Origin: Streptomyces sp. NBC_01754
GTDB taxonomy: Bacteria > Actinomycetota > Actinomycetes > Streptomycetales > Streptomycetaceae
Assembly: GCF_035918015.1 (NCBI RefSeq)
Contig: NZ_CP109132.1
Span: 1,674,001-1,738,000 of the forward strand
Reading direction: 5' to 3'
Length of the DNA: 64,000 bases
Part shown: piece by piece, positions 8,162-16,771 of the stretch
Layout of the letters: every line of letters starts with the position of its first letter
Numbering within the stretch: the stretch's first letter is position 1
Made by a program: the position numbers and the translations under genes
The notes under the pieces: generated by a model
Databases searched by the model: none
The model's input: the letters and a program-made list of their open reading frames with translations, nothing else
What the model was told of the DNA's origin: nothing

Positions 8162-9354
8162 GTACGCCTCCCACGCCTCTGGAAGGCCTGCGGGTCCTGG
8201 ACCTCGCCACGCTGTTCGCCGGTCCCCTCGCGGCCACCGTGCTCGGCGACTTCGGTGCCGAGGTCGTCAAGATCGAACACCCGCGCCGTCCGGACCCCTC
8301 GCGGGGTCACGGGCCCGCGAAGGACGGGATCGGCCTGTGGTGGAAGCTGCTCAGCCGCAACAAGCGGACGATGACACTCGATCTGTCCGCCCCCGGTGGC
8401 CGGGAGGTCCTGCTCCGGCTCGCCGCCGGCGCCGACGTGGTCGTCGAGAACTTCCGGCCGGGGACGCTGGAGCGCTGGGGGCTGGGCTGGGAGGAGCTGA
8501 GCGCCGTCAACCCCCGGCTGGTGCTGGCCCGGGTCACGGCTTTCGGCCAGTTCGGCCCGTACGCGCACCTGCCGGGCTTCGGCACGCTGGCAGAGGCGAT
8601 GAGCGGCTTCGCCGCCGTGACCGGAGAGCCGGACGGCCCGCCCACCCTGCCGCCGTTCGGGCTCGCCGACTCCGTCGCGGCGCTCGCGACGGCGTACGCG
8701 GTGATGACGGCTTTGGCCGGGCGGGAGCGGACCGGGCGGGGGCAGGTGGTCGACCTGGCGATCATCGAGCCCATCCTGACGGTGCTGGGCCCCCAGCCGC
8801 TCTGGTACGACCAGCTCGGATACGTCCAGCCGCGTACCGGCAACCGGTCCCGCAACAACGCCCCGCGCAACACCTACCGGACCTCCGACGGCCACTGGGT
8901 GGCCGTCTCCACCTCGGCCCAGTCGGTCGCGGAGCGGGTCATGCGCCTGGTGGGCCGGCCGGAGCTGATCGACGAGCCGTGGTTCGCGGCGGGCACCACC
9001 CGGGCCGAGCACGCCGACGAACTGGACGAGGCCGTCGGCCACTGGATCGCCCGGCGCACCCGGGAGGAGGCGGTGTCGGCGTTCGAGAAGGCGGAGGCGG
9101 CGATCGCCCCCGTCAACGACGTACGGGACGTGCTGGAGGACCCCCAGTACCGGGCCCTGGACACGGTCACCGAGGTCGACGACCCGGAACTGGGGCCGCT
9201 GCGGATGCAGAACGTCCTCTTCCGGCTCTCGGAGACCCCTGGAGCGATCCGCTGGGCGGGCAGGCCGCACGGCGCGGACACGGAGGAGATCCTGTCGGAG
9301 CTCGGCCTGCCGCCGTCCCGCGTCGCCGCCCTGCGCGCCGAGGGGGCGCTGTGA
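8158..9354 (+). CDS. Family III (CaiB/BaiF) CoA-transferase
   Basis: A 398-residue protein of the formyl-CoA transferase/CaiB family. It begins with PLEGLRVLDLATLFAGP, which includes the usual nucleotide-binding start, and has FGAEVVKIEHP (about 32-42). VENFRPGTLERWGLG (about 95-109) is the family's central motif. Asp171 in FGLADS matches the aspartate that forms the acyl-enzyme anhydride. It would move CoA between two carboxylic acids; donor and acceptor cannot be read from sequence. It overlaps the kinase by ATGA and the lyase by GTGA, so its product is probably used directly by the lyase. Confidence 0.9.
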   Translation: MSTPPTPLEGLRVLDLATLFAGPLAATVLGDFGAEVVKIEHPRRPDPSRGHGPAKDGIGLWWKLLSRNKRTMTLDLSAPGGREVLLRLAAGADVVVENFRPGTLERWGLGWEELSAVNPRLVLARVTAFGQFGPYAHLPGFGTLAEAMSGFAAVTGEPDGPPTLPPFGLADSVAALATAYAVMTALAGRERTGRGQVVDLAIIEPILTVLGPQPLWYDQLGYVQPRTGNRSRNNAPRNTYRTSDGHWVAVSTSAQSVAERVMRLVGRPELIDEPWFAAGTTRAEHADELDEAVGHWIARRTREEAVSAFEKAEAAIAPVNDVRDVLEDPQYRALDTVTEVDDPELGPLRMQNVLFRLSETPGAIRWAGRPHGADTEEILSELGLPPSRVAALRAEGAL

Positions 9355-10202
9355 GCGGCCCGCCACGGGCCCGCAGGGCGGGCGGGGACACAGCGGTGGC
9401 GCTGACCTGGTTGTACGTCCCCGGGGACAGGCCCGAGGTGGTGGGCAAGGCGCTGGACGCGGGTGCGGACGTGGTGATCGTGGACCTGGAGGACGCGGTC
9501 GCCCCGGACCGCCGGGAATACGCCAGGGCGGCCACGGCCGAACTCCTCACCGGTCCGCCCGTCACCGGCGCGGCGGCGGTCCCGGTGCACGTCCGGGTGC
9601 ACGGGGAAGCCGATGTGCGGGCCCTGGCGGGGCTGCCCGGCCTGTCCGGGATACGGCTCCCCAAGATCACCCATGCGGCGTCGGTGCACCATGTCGCCGC
9701 GCTGGCCCCCGGGGTGCCGCTGTATCCGCTGCTGGAGTCGGCGCTGGCGATCGAGCACGCGTACGCGATCGCCGGGGCCCACCCCGATGTCCGCGGCATC
9801 GCCCTGGGCGAGGCGGACCTCCGGGCCGACCTGGGGGTACGCGACGACGCCGGGCTGGACTGGTCGCGTGGCCGGGCGGTGGTCGCCGCCCGGGCGGCCG
9901 GACTGGCCCCGCCGGTGATGTCGGTGTTCCCGGACGTCCGGGACCTGCCGGGGCTCCGGGCCTCGTGCGCGCACGGCCGGCGGCTGGGCCTCCTCGGCCG
10001 GGCCGCGATCCACCCCCGGCAGCTGCCCGTCATCGAACGGGCGTTCCGGCCCACGGGGGAGGAGGTCGAGGCGGCGGAGCGGATCATCGAGGCCGCGCGG
10101 ACCGGGCAGGGCGCGCTGGCCCTGCCGGACGGACGTTTCGTGGACGCGGCGGTGGTGGCCACGGCACGCCGGACCCTGTCACTCGCCGACCGCGAGAGCT
10201 GA
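9351..10202 (+). CDS. CoA-ester lyase, HpcH/HpaI aldolase family (CitE-like)
   Basis: A 283-residue protein of the citrate lyase beta/malyl-CoA lyase type. LYVPGDRPE near the start, VDLEDAV, PLLESALAI, LGEADLRADLG and the GRAAIHPRQL motif near residues 217-226 are all family landmarks. The glutamates and aspartates of LES and GEADL are the expected Mg2+ ligands. It would cleave a 3-hydroxyacyl-CoA into acetyl- or propionyl-CoA and a 2-oxo acid. The GTG at 9351 overlaps the preceding stop (GTGA) and gives the best translational coupling, although a later GTG at 9396 also precedes the first motif. It is the last gene of the operon. Confidence 0.87.
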   Translation: MSGPPRARRAGGDTAVALTWLYVPGDRPEVVGKALDAGADVVIVDLEDAVAPDRREYARAATAELLTGPPVTGAAAVPVHVRVHGEADVRALAGLPGLSGIRLPKITHAASVHHVAALAPGVPLYPLLESALAIEHAYAIAGAHPDVRGIALGEADLRADLGVRDDAGLDWSRGRAVVAARAAGLAPPVMSVFPDVRDLPGLRASCAHGRRLGLLGRAAIHPRQLPVIERAFRPTGEEVEAAERIIEAARTGQGALALPDGRFVDAAVVATARRTLSLADRES

Positions 10203-10281
10203 GGGGGCCCGTTCGGGGATCGGGCGAGGAGCCGGGTCCGCCGGTCCCTGCCGGGCCGGTCTCCTCTCCCGGGGAAACGGG

Positions 10282-10323
10282 GGCGGGCCGGACCCGTGCG
10301 CGTCAGCACCGGTCCGGCCCGCC
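10282..10323. terminator. Bidirectional terminator hairpin
   Basis: GGCGGGCCGGACC at 10282-10294 pairs perfectly with 10311-10323 across a 16-base loop. It sits between the converging CoA-ester lyase and lgt genes and could end both transcripts. No U-tract follows, as is usual in this high-GC sequence. Confidence 0.75.
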
Positions 10324-10337
10324 TCAAGGAGGCCGGG

Positions 10338-11327
10338 TCAGCTCTTCTCGGCCGTCTGCGGGGCGGCCTCGGCGTCGTCCGCCGTATCCGGCCCGCGACC
10401 GTCCTCGACGTCGCCGCCGTCCTTCTCGCCCTTGCCCTTCTCGCCCTTGCCGTCCTCGTCGCTCCCGCCGTTCTCCCCGTCCTCGCCGTCCTCGCCGTCC
10501 TTGGACAGCTCCACCGCGGCCGGCTCGACGATCTCCTCGCGACCGGGGCGCACCCTCGCCGAGATCACCATGTACACGACCGCGAGCACGAAGACGACGA
10601 TCGCCGTCCACACGTTGAGCCGGAGGCCCAGCACGTGGTGCGCCTCGTCCACCCGCATGTACTCGATCCAGCCGCGGCCCGCGCAGTAGGCCGCGACGTA
10701 CAGCGCGAACGCCCGGCCGTGTCCGAGCTTGAAGCGGCGGTCCGCCCAGATGACCAGGAGGCCGACGCCGACGCACCACAGCGATTCGTACAGGAACGTC
10801 GGGTGGTAGGTGCCCGCCATCCGGTTCGTGCCTTCGCTGATCTTCAGCGCCCAGGGGAGATCGGTCTCCCTGCCGTACAGCTCCTGGTTGAACCAGTTGC
10901 CCCAGCGTCCGAACGCCTGGGCGAAGGCGATGCCGGGCGCTAGCGCGTCGGCCCAGGCCGGCAGCGGGATCCCCCGGCGGCGGCAGCCGATCCAGGCACC
11001 GACCGCGCCGAGCGCGATCGCACCCCAGATACCGAGGCCGCCCTGCCAGATCTTGAAGGCGTCGACCCAGTTCTCACCGTCGCTGAAGTACAGCTGGTAG
11101 TCGGTGATGACGTGGTACAGCCTGCCGCCGACCAGGCCGAAGGGGACCGCCCAGACGGCGATGTCGGCGACGGTGCCGGCTTTGCCGCCCCGGGCGACCC
11201 AGCGCTTGTTGCCGTACCAGACGGCGACGAAGACACCGATGATGATGCAGAACGCGTAGCCGCGGAGCGGGATCGGGCCGAGCTCGATGACACCGGTCGA
11301 CGGGCTGGGAATGTAGGCAAAGTTCAT
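10338..11327 (-). CDS. lgt: Prolipoprotein diacylglyceryl transferase
   Basis: Membrane enzyme that transfers diacylglycerol from phosphatidylglycerol to the lipobox cysteine of prolipoproteins, the first step of lipoprotein maturation (lspA at 45446 performs the second). Of 329 residues, about 265 form a multi-span membrane core. The Lgt signature GRWGNWFNQE is at 140-149; YHPTFLYES and GRGWIEYMR follow, as in the family. The C-terminal 65 residues are an acidic Glu/Asp/Gly/Lys-rich tail with GEDGED-type repeats, longer than in enterobacterial Lgt and presumably cytoplasmic. It is last in the minus-strand trp-dsbA-lgt block and converges with the plus-strand operon. Confidence 0.96.
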   Translation of the reverse strand: MNFAYIPSPSTGVIELGPIPLRGYAFCIIIGVFVAVWYGNKRWVARGGKAGTVADIAVWAVPFGLVGGRLYHVITDYQLYFSDGENWVDAFKIWQGGLGIWGAIALGAVGAWIGCRRRGIPLPAWADALAPGIAFAQAFGRWGNWFNQELYGRETDLPWALKISEGTNRMAGTYHPTFLYESLWCVGVGLLVIWADRRFKLGHGRAFALYVAAYCAGRGWIEYMRVDEAHHVLGLRLNVWTAIVVFVLAVVYMVISARVRPGREEIVEPAAVELSKDGEDGEDGENGGSDEDGKGEKGKGEKDGGDVEDGRGPDTADDAEAAPQTAEKS

Positions 11328-11503
11328 GACGAGGTCGACGCTACCCTGCCGGACCGGACCTACGGCAAGCCGTCCGGCAACTTCTGCGTAACGAGCCCCG
11401 TCGGATCACCCGCTCCGCCGGACCGTGCCGGCACCCGCCCCGGAACGTGCCGGCCCCGGTGGCTGCCCCGGGCCGGTCCAGGGGTCCCAGGCCCCCACGG
11501 CTC
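11328..11503. other. Intergenic region between the DsbA-like gene and lgt
   Basis: 176 bases with no convincing ORF. It must contain the lgt leader. I saw several short GC-rich inverted repeats but no clear promoter or terminator. Confidence 0.4.
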
Positions 11504-12325
11504 CTACGACCCCGAGGGACTCGCGCCCACCGTGCCGGGCTTCTCGCCCTTGTTCGCGTCGGCCACCCACTTCTTGAGGTTGGCGACGGAGATCTGCTCG
11601 TCCCCCTTCTTCGGGAAGACGGACTCGCCGTTGAGCAACGCGGTCGGTGTACCGGGGAAACCCCCCTCGGAGAAGGCCTTGTTGGACTTCCTGACCCAGC
11701 TGTCGTGCGTGCCGTCCTCCACACAGCTGCGGAAGGCCGGGGTGTCCAGACCCTCCACGCTGCCCGCCAGCTCGATCAGCCTGCTGTTGCTGCCGAAGGC
11801 GTCGTCGGTCTCGGCGGGCTGGTCGCGGTAGAGGACGTCGTGGTACGCGGCGAACCTGCCGGCGTCCTGGGCGCAGGCGGCCGCGTTGGCCGCGCGCAGG
11901 GAGCCGCTGCCGCCGAGGTTGCCGTCGATGATCGTGGCGAGGTGGTACTCGACCTTGATCTGTCCGCTCTGCGCGAGGTCCGTGATCGTGTCCCGGAAGG
12001 CGTTCTCGAACTGGGCGCAGACCGGGCAGCGGAAGTCCTCCCAGATGGTGAGCGTGGACGGGGCGTCGTCGGCGCCGACCTGGAGGGCCAGGCCGTCCTT
12101 CCCGGTCGCGCCGGACGGGGTGACCGCGGGTCCGGCCTCCGCGGCCGGGTCGTCCTTGCCCGCGTTGGCGGCGATCAGGCCCACGACGGCGGCCAGCGCC
12201 AGCACCCCCACGACGGCGGTCGCGACGATCAGCGTGCGGCGGCGGCGCTCGCGCGCCCGGTCCCGCTCACGCTGCTGGGCGAGCCGCTCGCGCGCGGCCC
12301 TCTTCGGCTCTTGGTTCTCGCTCAC
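11504..12325 (-). CDS. DsbA-like thioredoxin-fold protein, membrane-anchored
   Basis: A 273-residue protein. A basic N-terminus rich in Arg and Glu (residues 1-30) is followed by one membrane segment (31-53) with no cleavage motif. An Ala/Gly/Pro linker leads to a DsbA-type domain facing outside. The redox motif is CPVC at 100-103, and PGTPT, containing the expected cis-proline, lies in the C-terminal third. It probably oxidises or isomerises disulfides of exported proteins. The GTG at 12325 was preferred; an in-frame TTG at 12334 is possible and neither has a strong ribosome binding site. A close architectural paralogue is at 39739-40554. Confidence 0.88.
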   Translation of the reverse strand: MSENQEPKRAARERLAQQRERDRARERRRRTLIVATAVVGVLALAAVVGLIAANAGKDDPAAEAGPAVTPSGATGKDGLALQVGADDAPSTLTIWEDFRCPVCAQFENAFRDTITDLAQSGQIKVEYHLATIIDGNLGGSGSLRAANAAACAQDAGRFAAYHDVLYRDQPAETDDAFGSNSRLIELAGSVEGLDTPAFRSCVEDGTHDSWVRKSNKAFSEGGFPGTPTALLNGESVFPKKGDEQISVANLKKWVADANKGEKPGTVGASPSGS

Positions 12326-12338
12326 ACCGCGCAAACGA

Positions 12339-12368
12339 ACCGGGGAGACGCCTCAGCGCCTCCCCGGT
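12339..12368 (-). terminator. Hairpin downstream of trpA
   Basis: ACCGGGGAG at 12339-12347 pairs with CTCCCCGGT at 12360-12368. A further 3-bp CGC/GCG stem inside gives a tight loop. It lies between trpA and the DsbA-like gene, so it may partly separate trp transcription from dsbA-lgt. Confidence 0.6.
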
Positions 12369-12400
12369 CCCAGGTCCACCCGAACGGGTGACGATCATGC

Positions 12401-13213
12401 TCAGCGCCTTCGAACGCCTTCGGCCAGCTCGCCCGCCAGCGCACGGACGGCATCCAGGCCCGCGGCCTCGTCGGGCGCGTCCAGCATCCGCTTGACGAAG
12501 GCCGATCCGACGATCACCCCGTCGGCGAAGCCCGCGACCTGCCGGGCGTGCTCCCGGGTGGACACCCCGATCCCGACGCAGACCGGCAGGTCACTGGTGG
12601 CACGGGTGCGCCGCACCAGGTCCTGGGCCTGCTCGCCGACGGACTCCCGGGTGCCGGTGACGCCCATCAGCGAGGCCGCGTAGACGAAGCCGGAACCGGC
12701 CGCCGTGATCTCGGCCAGGCGGGCGTCCCTGCTGCTCGGCGCGACGACGAAGACGGTGGCCAGGGAGTGCTTCTCGGCGTGCTCGCGCCACAGCGCGGAC
12801 TCCTGGACCGGCAGGTCGGGCAGGATGCACCCGGCGCCGCCCGCCTCGGCCAGCTCGGCGGTGAAGCGTTCCACGCCGTAGCGGTCGATCGGGTTCCAGT
12901 ACGTCATGACGAGGATCGGGGCCCCCGTCGCCTCGTACGCCTCCCGGACCGTGCGCATGATGTCGGCGATCCGGACGCCGCCGCGCAGCGCGATGTCGTC
13001 GGCGGTCTGGATGACCGGCCCGTCGAGCACCGGGTCGCTGTGCGGCAGGCCCACCTCGACGACGTCGGCGCCTCCCGCGACGGCCGCCCTGACCGCCGCG
13101 ATGCCGCCGTCGACGGTCGGGAAGCCGCCGGGCAGGTAGGCGATGAGCGCCGCCCTGTCCTCGGAGGCCGCCTTCGCCAGGGTCGTACTCAGCAGTTCCC
13201 GGTTGCCGCTCAC
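12401..13213 (-). CDS. trpA: Tryptophan synthase alpha chain
   Basis: Cleaves indole-3-glycerol phosphate to indole and glyceraldehyde 3-phosphate; indole passes through a tunnel to TrpB. The 270 residues form a TIM barrel with the family motif [15 protein letters not shown], whose Glu and final Asp correspond to the catalytic pair (Glu49 and Asp60 in Salmonella). GVTGTR and GIGVST, the phosphate-binding loops, come later. The start is the GTG of a GTGA overlap with trpB, which fits translational coupling of the two subunits. Confidence 0.97.
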   Translation of the reverse strand: MSGNRELLSTTLAKAASEDRAALIAYLPGGFPTVDGGIAAVRAAVAGGADVVEVGLPHSDPVLDGPVIQTADDIALRGGVRIADIMRTVREAYEATGAPILVMTYWNPIDRYGVERFTAELAEAGGAGCILPDLPVQESALWREHAEKHSLATVFVVAPSSRDARLAEITAAGSGFVYAASLMGVTGTRESVGEQAQDLVRRTRATSDLPVCVGIGVSTREHARQVAGFADGVIVGSAFVKRMLDAPDEAAGLDAVRALAGELAEGVRRR

Positions 13214-14490
13214 TTCGTGACCTCCACGTCTCCGTCGGCCACGTCGGCCTCGACGACCGCGTCGGCACCGTCGTACAGGCCGAAGTACCGGGCGGCGGTG
13301 TCCATGTCCTTGTCGCCCCGGCCGGACAGGTTGACCACGATCAGCCCGTCCTCGCCGAGCTCCTTGCCGACCTCCAGGGCCCCGGCCAGCGCGTGGGCGC
13401 TCTCGATGGCCGGGATGATGCCCTCGGTGCGGGACAGCAGGCGCAGCGCCCGCATGGCGGCGTCGTCGGTGACCGCGCGGTACTCGCCGCGTCCGGAGTC
13501 CTTGAGGTAGGCGTGCTCCGGGCCGATGCCCGGGTAGTCCAGCCCGGCCGAGATGGAGTACGGCTCGGTGATCTGGCCCTCGTCGTCCTGGAGGACGTAG
13601 GAGCGGGAGCCGTGCAGGATCCCGGGTTCGCCCGCGGTCAGGGTCGCCGCGTGCTCGCCGGTCTCCACGCCGTGCCCGGCGGGCTCGCAGCCGATGAGCC
13701 GGACGCCGTCGTCGGGGATGAAGGCGTGGAAGAGGCCGATGGCGTTGGAGCCGCCGCCGACGCAGGCGATCGCGGCGTCCGGCAGCCGGCCCGCCCGCTG
13801 GAGGATCTGGCGGCGCGCCTCGACGCCGATCACGCGGTGGAAGTCACGGACCATCGCCGGGAAGGGGTGGGGCCCCGCGACGGTGCCGAAGAGGTAGTGC
13901 GTGCGGTCGACGTCGGCGACCCAGTCGCGGAACGCCTCGTTGATGGCGTCCTTGAGGGTCCGGGAGCCGGACTTCACGGCGATGACCTCGGCGCCGAGCA
14001 TCCGCATCCGCGCCACGTTCAGCGCCTGCCGCTCGGTGTCGATCTCGCCCATGTAGATGGTGCACTCGAGGCCGAAGAGGGCGCAGGCGGTGGCCGTGGC
14101 GACGCCGTGCTGTCCGGCCCCGGTCTCCGCGATGACCCGGGTCTTGCCCATGCGGCGGGTGAGGAGGGCCTGGCCGAGGACGTTGTTGATCTTGTGGGAA
14201 CCGGTGTGGTTCAGGTCCTCGCGCTTGAGGAGGATCCGGGCCCCCCCGGCGTGTCCGGCGAAGCGCGGGACCTCGGTCAGCGCGCTGGGCCGGCCGGTGT
14301 AGTCGGCCATGAGCGCGTTGAGCTCGGCGGCGAAGGCGGGGTCGGCCTTGGCCTTTTCGTACTCGACGGCCACCTCGTCCACGGCGGCGACCAGCGCCTC
14401 CGGGATGAACGTGCCACCGAACGCGCCGAAGTACCCCTCGGCGTCGGGGACCAGACCCTCGGGGTCCGGGATGAAGAAGTCGGACGACAT
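13210..14490 (-). CDS. trpB: Tryptophan synthase beta chain
   Basis: PLP enzyme that condenses indole and serine to tryptophan. The 426 residues have the PLP lysine in HTGSHKINN and the cofactor phosphate loop GGGSNAIG. The N-terminus ([13 protein letters not shown]) and ETGAGQHG are family hallmarks. The ATG at 14490 is preceded by AAGGAG. The C-terminus adds about 20 acidic residues beyond the conserved end. It lies downstream of trpM and upstream of trpA. Confidence 0.97.
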   Translation of the reverse strand: MSSDFFIPDPEGLVPDAEGYFGAFGGTFIPEALVAAVDEVAVEYEKAKADPAFAAELNALMADYTGRPSALTEVPRFAGHAGGARILLKREDLNHTGSHKINNVLGQALLTRRMGKTRVIAETGAGQHGVATATACALFGLECTIYMGEIDTERQALNVARMRMLGAEVIAVKSGSRTLKDAINEAFRDWVADVDRTHYLFGTVAGPHPFPAMVRDFHRVIGVEARRQILQRAGRLPDAAIACVGGGSNAIGLFHAFIPDDGVRLIGCEPAGHGVETGEHAATLTAGEPGILHGSRSYVLQDDEGQITEPYSISAGLDYPGIGPEHAYLKDSGRGEYRAVTDDAAMRALRLLSRTEGIIPAIESAHALAGALEVGKELGEDGLIVVNLSGRGDKDMDTAARYFGLYDGADAVVEADVADGDVEVTK

Positions 14491-14647
14491 GGTGTGACGT
14501 GCTCCTTGGGCGTGCAGCGGATGGGTTCACCGTATGCGCCGTGCGTGGAGCGCCACGCCGGCCGGGGACGGTCGGGCGTGGGGGGACGTGCGGAGCCTCC
14601 CGGTCACCAGGAAGCGGTCACCGGGAGGGTGCGACGGCCGGGGCTCG

Positions 14648-14848
14648 CTACGGCGCGGACCCCGTGCACCATCGCATGCCGTTGACCTGTCCCGGTTCGT
14701 CACCGATGACGTACCGCACGCGCCTCCCGTGCACACGCCGGGCGGGCGCGCGGCAGCCGCGGGGGCGGCAGCCGCGTGCCAGGGGGGCGTGCGGGTCCGG
14801 GGCCGGTGCGGGGCACAGGCCCCGGCGCGCGGGGCGGACGGTGGGCAC
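14648..14848 (-). CDS. trpM: Small basic protein TrpM, putative tryptophan biosynthesis modulator
   Basis: A 66-residue ORF starting with GTG 8 bases after the trpC stop and ending before trpB. The product is strongly basic with several Cys (GCRPRGCRAPARR) and ends with a segment that looks conserved: HGRRVRYVIGDEPGQVNGMRW. In Streptomyces coelicolor a small gene, trpM, occupies this place and has been reported to modulate tryptophan synthesis and development; from memory its product is about 63 residues. The position and size match. The weak ribosome binding site and the basic composition leave the exact start uncertain; later in-frame GTG codons exist. The longer frame running into trpC is a shadow. 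Confidence 0.68.
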   Translation of the reverse strand: MPTVRPARRGLCPAPAPDPHAPLARGCRPRGCRAPARRVHGRRVRYVIGDEPGQVNGMRWCTGSAP

Positions 14849-14856
14849 GGTGCGGG

Positions 14857-15666
14857 TCAGCCCCGTCCGTGCCGGAGTGCGGGGTGGGCGCCGGCGGCGA
14901 CCAGGTCGGCGACCGCGGCCCGGGGATCGCGGCCGGTGACCAGGGACTCGCCCACCAGCACCGAGTCGGCGCCGGCGTTGGCGTACGCGATGAGGTCGTG
15001 CGGGCCGCGGACACCGGACTCGGCGACCTTGACGATGTGCTCGGGGATCTCGGGGGCGACGCGCTCGAAGGTGGAGCGGTCGACCTTGAGGTCCTTGAGG
15101 TTGCGCGCGTTGACACCGATGATCTTCGCCCCGGCGTCCACGGCGCGCTCCGCCTCCTCCTCGTCGTGGGCCTCGACGAGCGGTGTCAGACCGATCGACT
15201 CGGCACGCTCGATCAGCGAGACCAGGGCCTCCTGGTCGAGGGCGGCGACGATCAGCAGGGCGAGGTCGGCGCCGTACGCGCGCGCCTCCCACAGCTGGTA
15301 GGAGGTGACGATGAAGTCCTTGCGCAGGATCGGGATGTCGACCTTGGCGCGGACGGCCTCCAGATCGGCGAGCGAGCCGCCGAAGCGGCGCTCCTCGGTG
15401 AGGACCGAGATGACGGACGCGCCGCCGGCCTCGTAGTCCGCGGCGAGCGCGGCCGGGTCGGCGATGGCGGCCAGGGCCCCCTTGGAGGGACTGGAGCGCT
15501 TGACCTCGCAGATGACGGTCACACCCTCGCCGCGCAGCGCGGCGACTCCGTCCCTGGCCCGGGGAGCACGCGCCGCGCGTTCCTTGAGCTCGTCGAGGCT
15601 CACGCGCGCCTGCCGCTCCGCGAGGTCGGCGCGGACGCCGTCGATGATCTCGTCGAGCACACTCAC
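14857..15666 (-). CDS. trpC: Indole-3-glycerol phosphate synthase
   Basis: Ring-closing decarboxylation of CdRP to indole-3-glycerol phosphate. The 269-residue TIM barrel carries [10 protein letters not shown] with the catalytic Lys, [17 protein letters not shown] and AESGV, all standard for TrpC. The GTG at 15666 has GAAGGGGG upstream; a frame extension to 15747 is not conserved-looking. No trpF or trpD is in this window; PriA at 21324 should provide the isomerase step before TrpC. Confidence 0.96.
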   Translation of the reverse strand: MSVLDEIIDGVRADLAERQARVSLDELKERAARAPRARDGVAALRGEGVTVICEVKRSSPSKGALAAIADPAALAADYEAGGASVISVLTEERRFGGSLADLEAVRAKVDIPILRKDFIVTSYQLWEARAYGADLALLIVAALDQEALVSLIERAESIGLTPLVEAHDEEEAERAVDAGAKIIGVNARNLKDLKVDRSTFERVAPEIPEHIVKVAESGVRGPHDLIAYANAGADSVLVGESLVTGRDPRAAVADLVAAGAHPALRHGRG

Positions 15667-15778
15667 GCGAGCGGCCCCCTTCCGGAACGGTGATGGAACA
15701 GGATCAGCCGTATCGATGGTATCCGCAGGAGGGCTCCGGGCCCGCATCCGGCATCGCTACGTCCCAACAGCTGGGCAT

Positions 15779-16345
15779 TCACGGCGCCAGCGCCGACCCG
15801 AAGGGCAGGTTCCGGACGACCGTGAAGACCAGCAGCACCGCACCGACGCCCCACCAGTAGCGGGGTGCGAGGTCGACGCGCAGCGGCTTCCCGCGGGCGG
15901 CCCGGACCGTCCAGAGCAGCCATACCGCGGCGAAGACGGCGTACCCGGCGACGGCCACGGCGTTGGCGCCCGCCGCCGTGACGAGGTCGCCGTGGGCGAA
16001 GGCGTGGGCACTGCGCAGTCCGCCGCAGCCGGGGCAGAGCAGCCCGGTGAGGCGGAGCATGGGGCAGACCGGGTAGTGGCCCGGCTCGTTGGGGTCGACG
16101 GTGGCCACGTAGCCGAACGCGCCGACGACGACGGCCATGACGCCGACGGGGGTGAGGATCCGGCGGAGCCGGGCGGCCGGACGGGGAGCGTCCGGGAGCA
16201 CGGGACCCGGATACGGCGGCCCCGGGAGCGGCGGCCCCGGGGGTGTACGGGGCGCGGACACCGGGTCCGGGGGGCCAGGGGGGCCTGGTGTACGGGTCGC
16301 GGGGGCCGGGTCGGGGGCGGTGGGGGAAGAGGCTGAGGCGTCCAC
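15779..16345 (-). CDS. DUF2752 membrane protein
   Basis: A 188-residue protein. The first 60 residues are Pro/Gly-rich and probably cytoplasmic. Three hydrophobic segments follow. The DUF2752 hallmark CPGCGGLRSAHAF starts at 104, with another Cys at 94, so a metal or disulfide site in a small membrane protein is likely. The function of this family is not known to me. It lies between trpE and trpC with other small membrane genes. The start is GTG at 16345. Confidence 0.82.
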   Translation of the reverse strand: MDASASSPTAPDPAPATRTPGPPGPPDPVSAPRTPPGPPLPGPPYPGPVLPDAPRPAARLRRILTPVGVMAVVVGAFGYVATVDPNEPGHYPVCPMLRLTGLLCPGCGGLRSAHAFAHGDLVTAAGANAVAVAGYAVFAAVWLLWTVRAARGKPLRVDLAPRYWWGVGAVLLVFTVVRNLPFGSALAP

Positions 16346-16363
16346 CCGGCGATTGTCCCCGCT

Positions 16364-16405
16364 GACGCGGAAAGGCGCAGCCCACCAGGGGCTGCGCCTC
16401 GCGTC
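16364..16405 (-). terminator. Long hairpin between two small membrane genes
   Basis: AGGCGCAGCCC at 16373-16383 pairs perfectly with 16389-16399 around a 5-base loop. GACGCG at 16364-16369 pairs with 16400-16405, extending the stem with a bulge. It probably terminates or attenuates transcription coming from trpE toward trpC. Confidence 0.7.
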
Positions 16406-16425
16406 GTGTCCTGCCGGTCCGGTGC

Positions 16426-16677
16426 TCAGCTCGCGGTCTGGGACCGCGCGGCGCTGGACCGGGCGGCGGCCTGGTCCGCCGTCTCCTTCGGCATGCCGAG
16501 GCCGGCGATCTTCATGACGAACCCGACGACTCCGCCGATGAGGACCACGCCGATGCCGGCCCAGAAGCCCGCCGGGTTAGCCGCCACCATGAAGACTCCG
16601 GCGACGCAGAAGCCGATGAAGGAGATGATGACACCGGTCCAGGCGGCCGGGGTGTGTCCGTGGCTGCTGCCCGCCAT
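16426..16677 (-). CDS. HGxxPAAW-family small membrane protein
   Basis: An 83-residue protein that starts with the short motif HGHTPAAW, which gives the family its name, followed by two membrane helices separated by a Gly/Pro turn. The tail is polar (Ala/Ser/Thr-rich). The ATG at 16677 has AGAGGAG 6 bases upstream. The family is common beside the trp genes in Streptomyces. I know of no assigned function. Confidence 0.82.
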   Translation of the reverse strand: MAGSSHGHTPAAWTGVIISFIGFCVAGVFMVAANPAGFWAGIGVVLIGGVVGFVMKIAGLGMPKETADQAAARSSAARSQTAS

Positions 16678-16771
16678 GAGTTGCTCCTCTTGGTGTTGCG
16701 CTGAAGGTATCGCTGTACAGAAAGCTCACCGTCATTGTCCCGTACGGGCCGGTAGGAGGTGAGGTGGGGGG

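Noticed and set aside
14527..14736. 69-codon minus-strand frame as the trpM candidate
   Set aside because: The alternative frame at 14648-14848 starts right after trpC and contains the conserved-looking RVRYVIGDEPGQVNG segment; the 69-codon frame does not.
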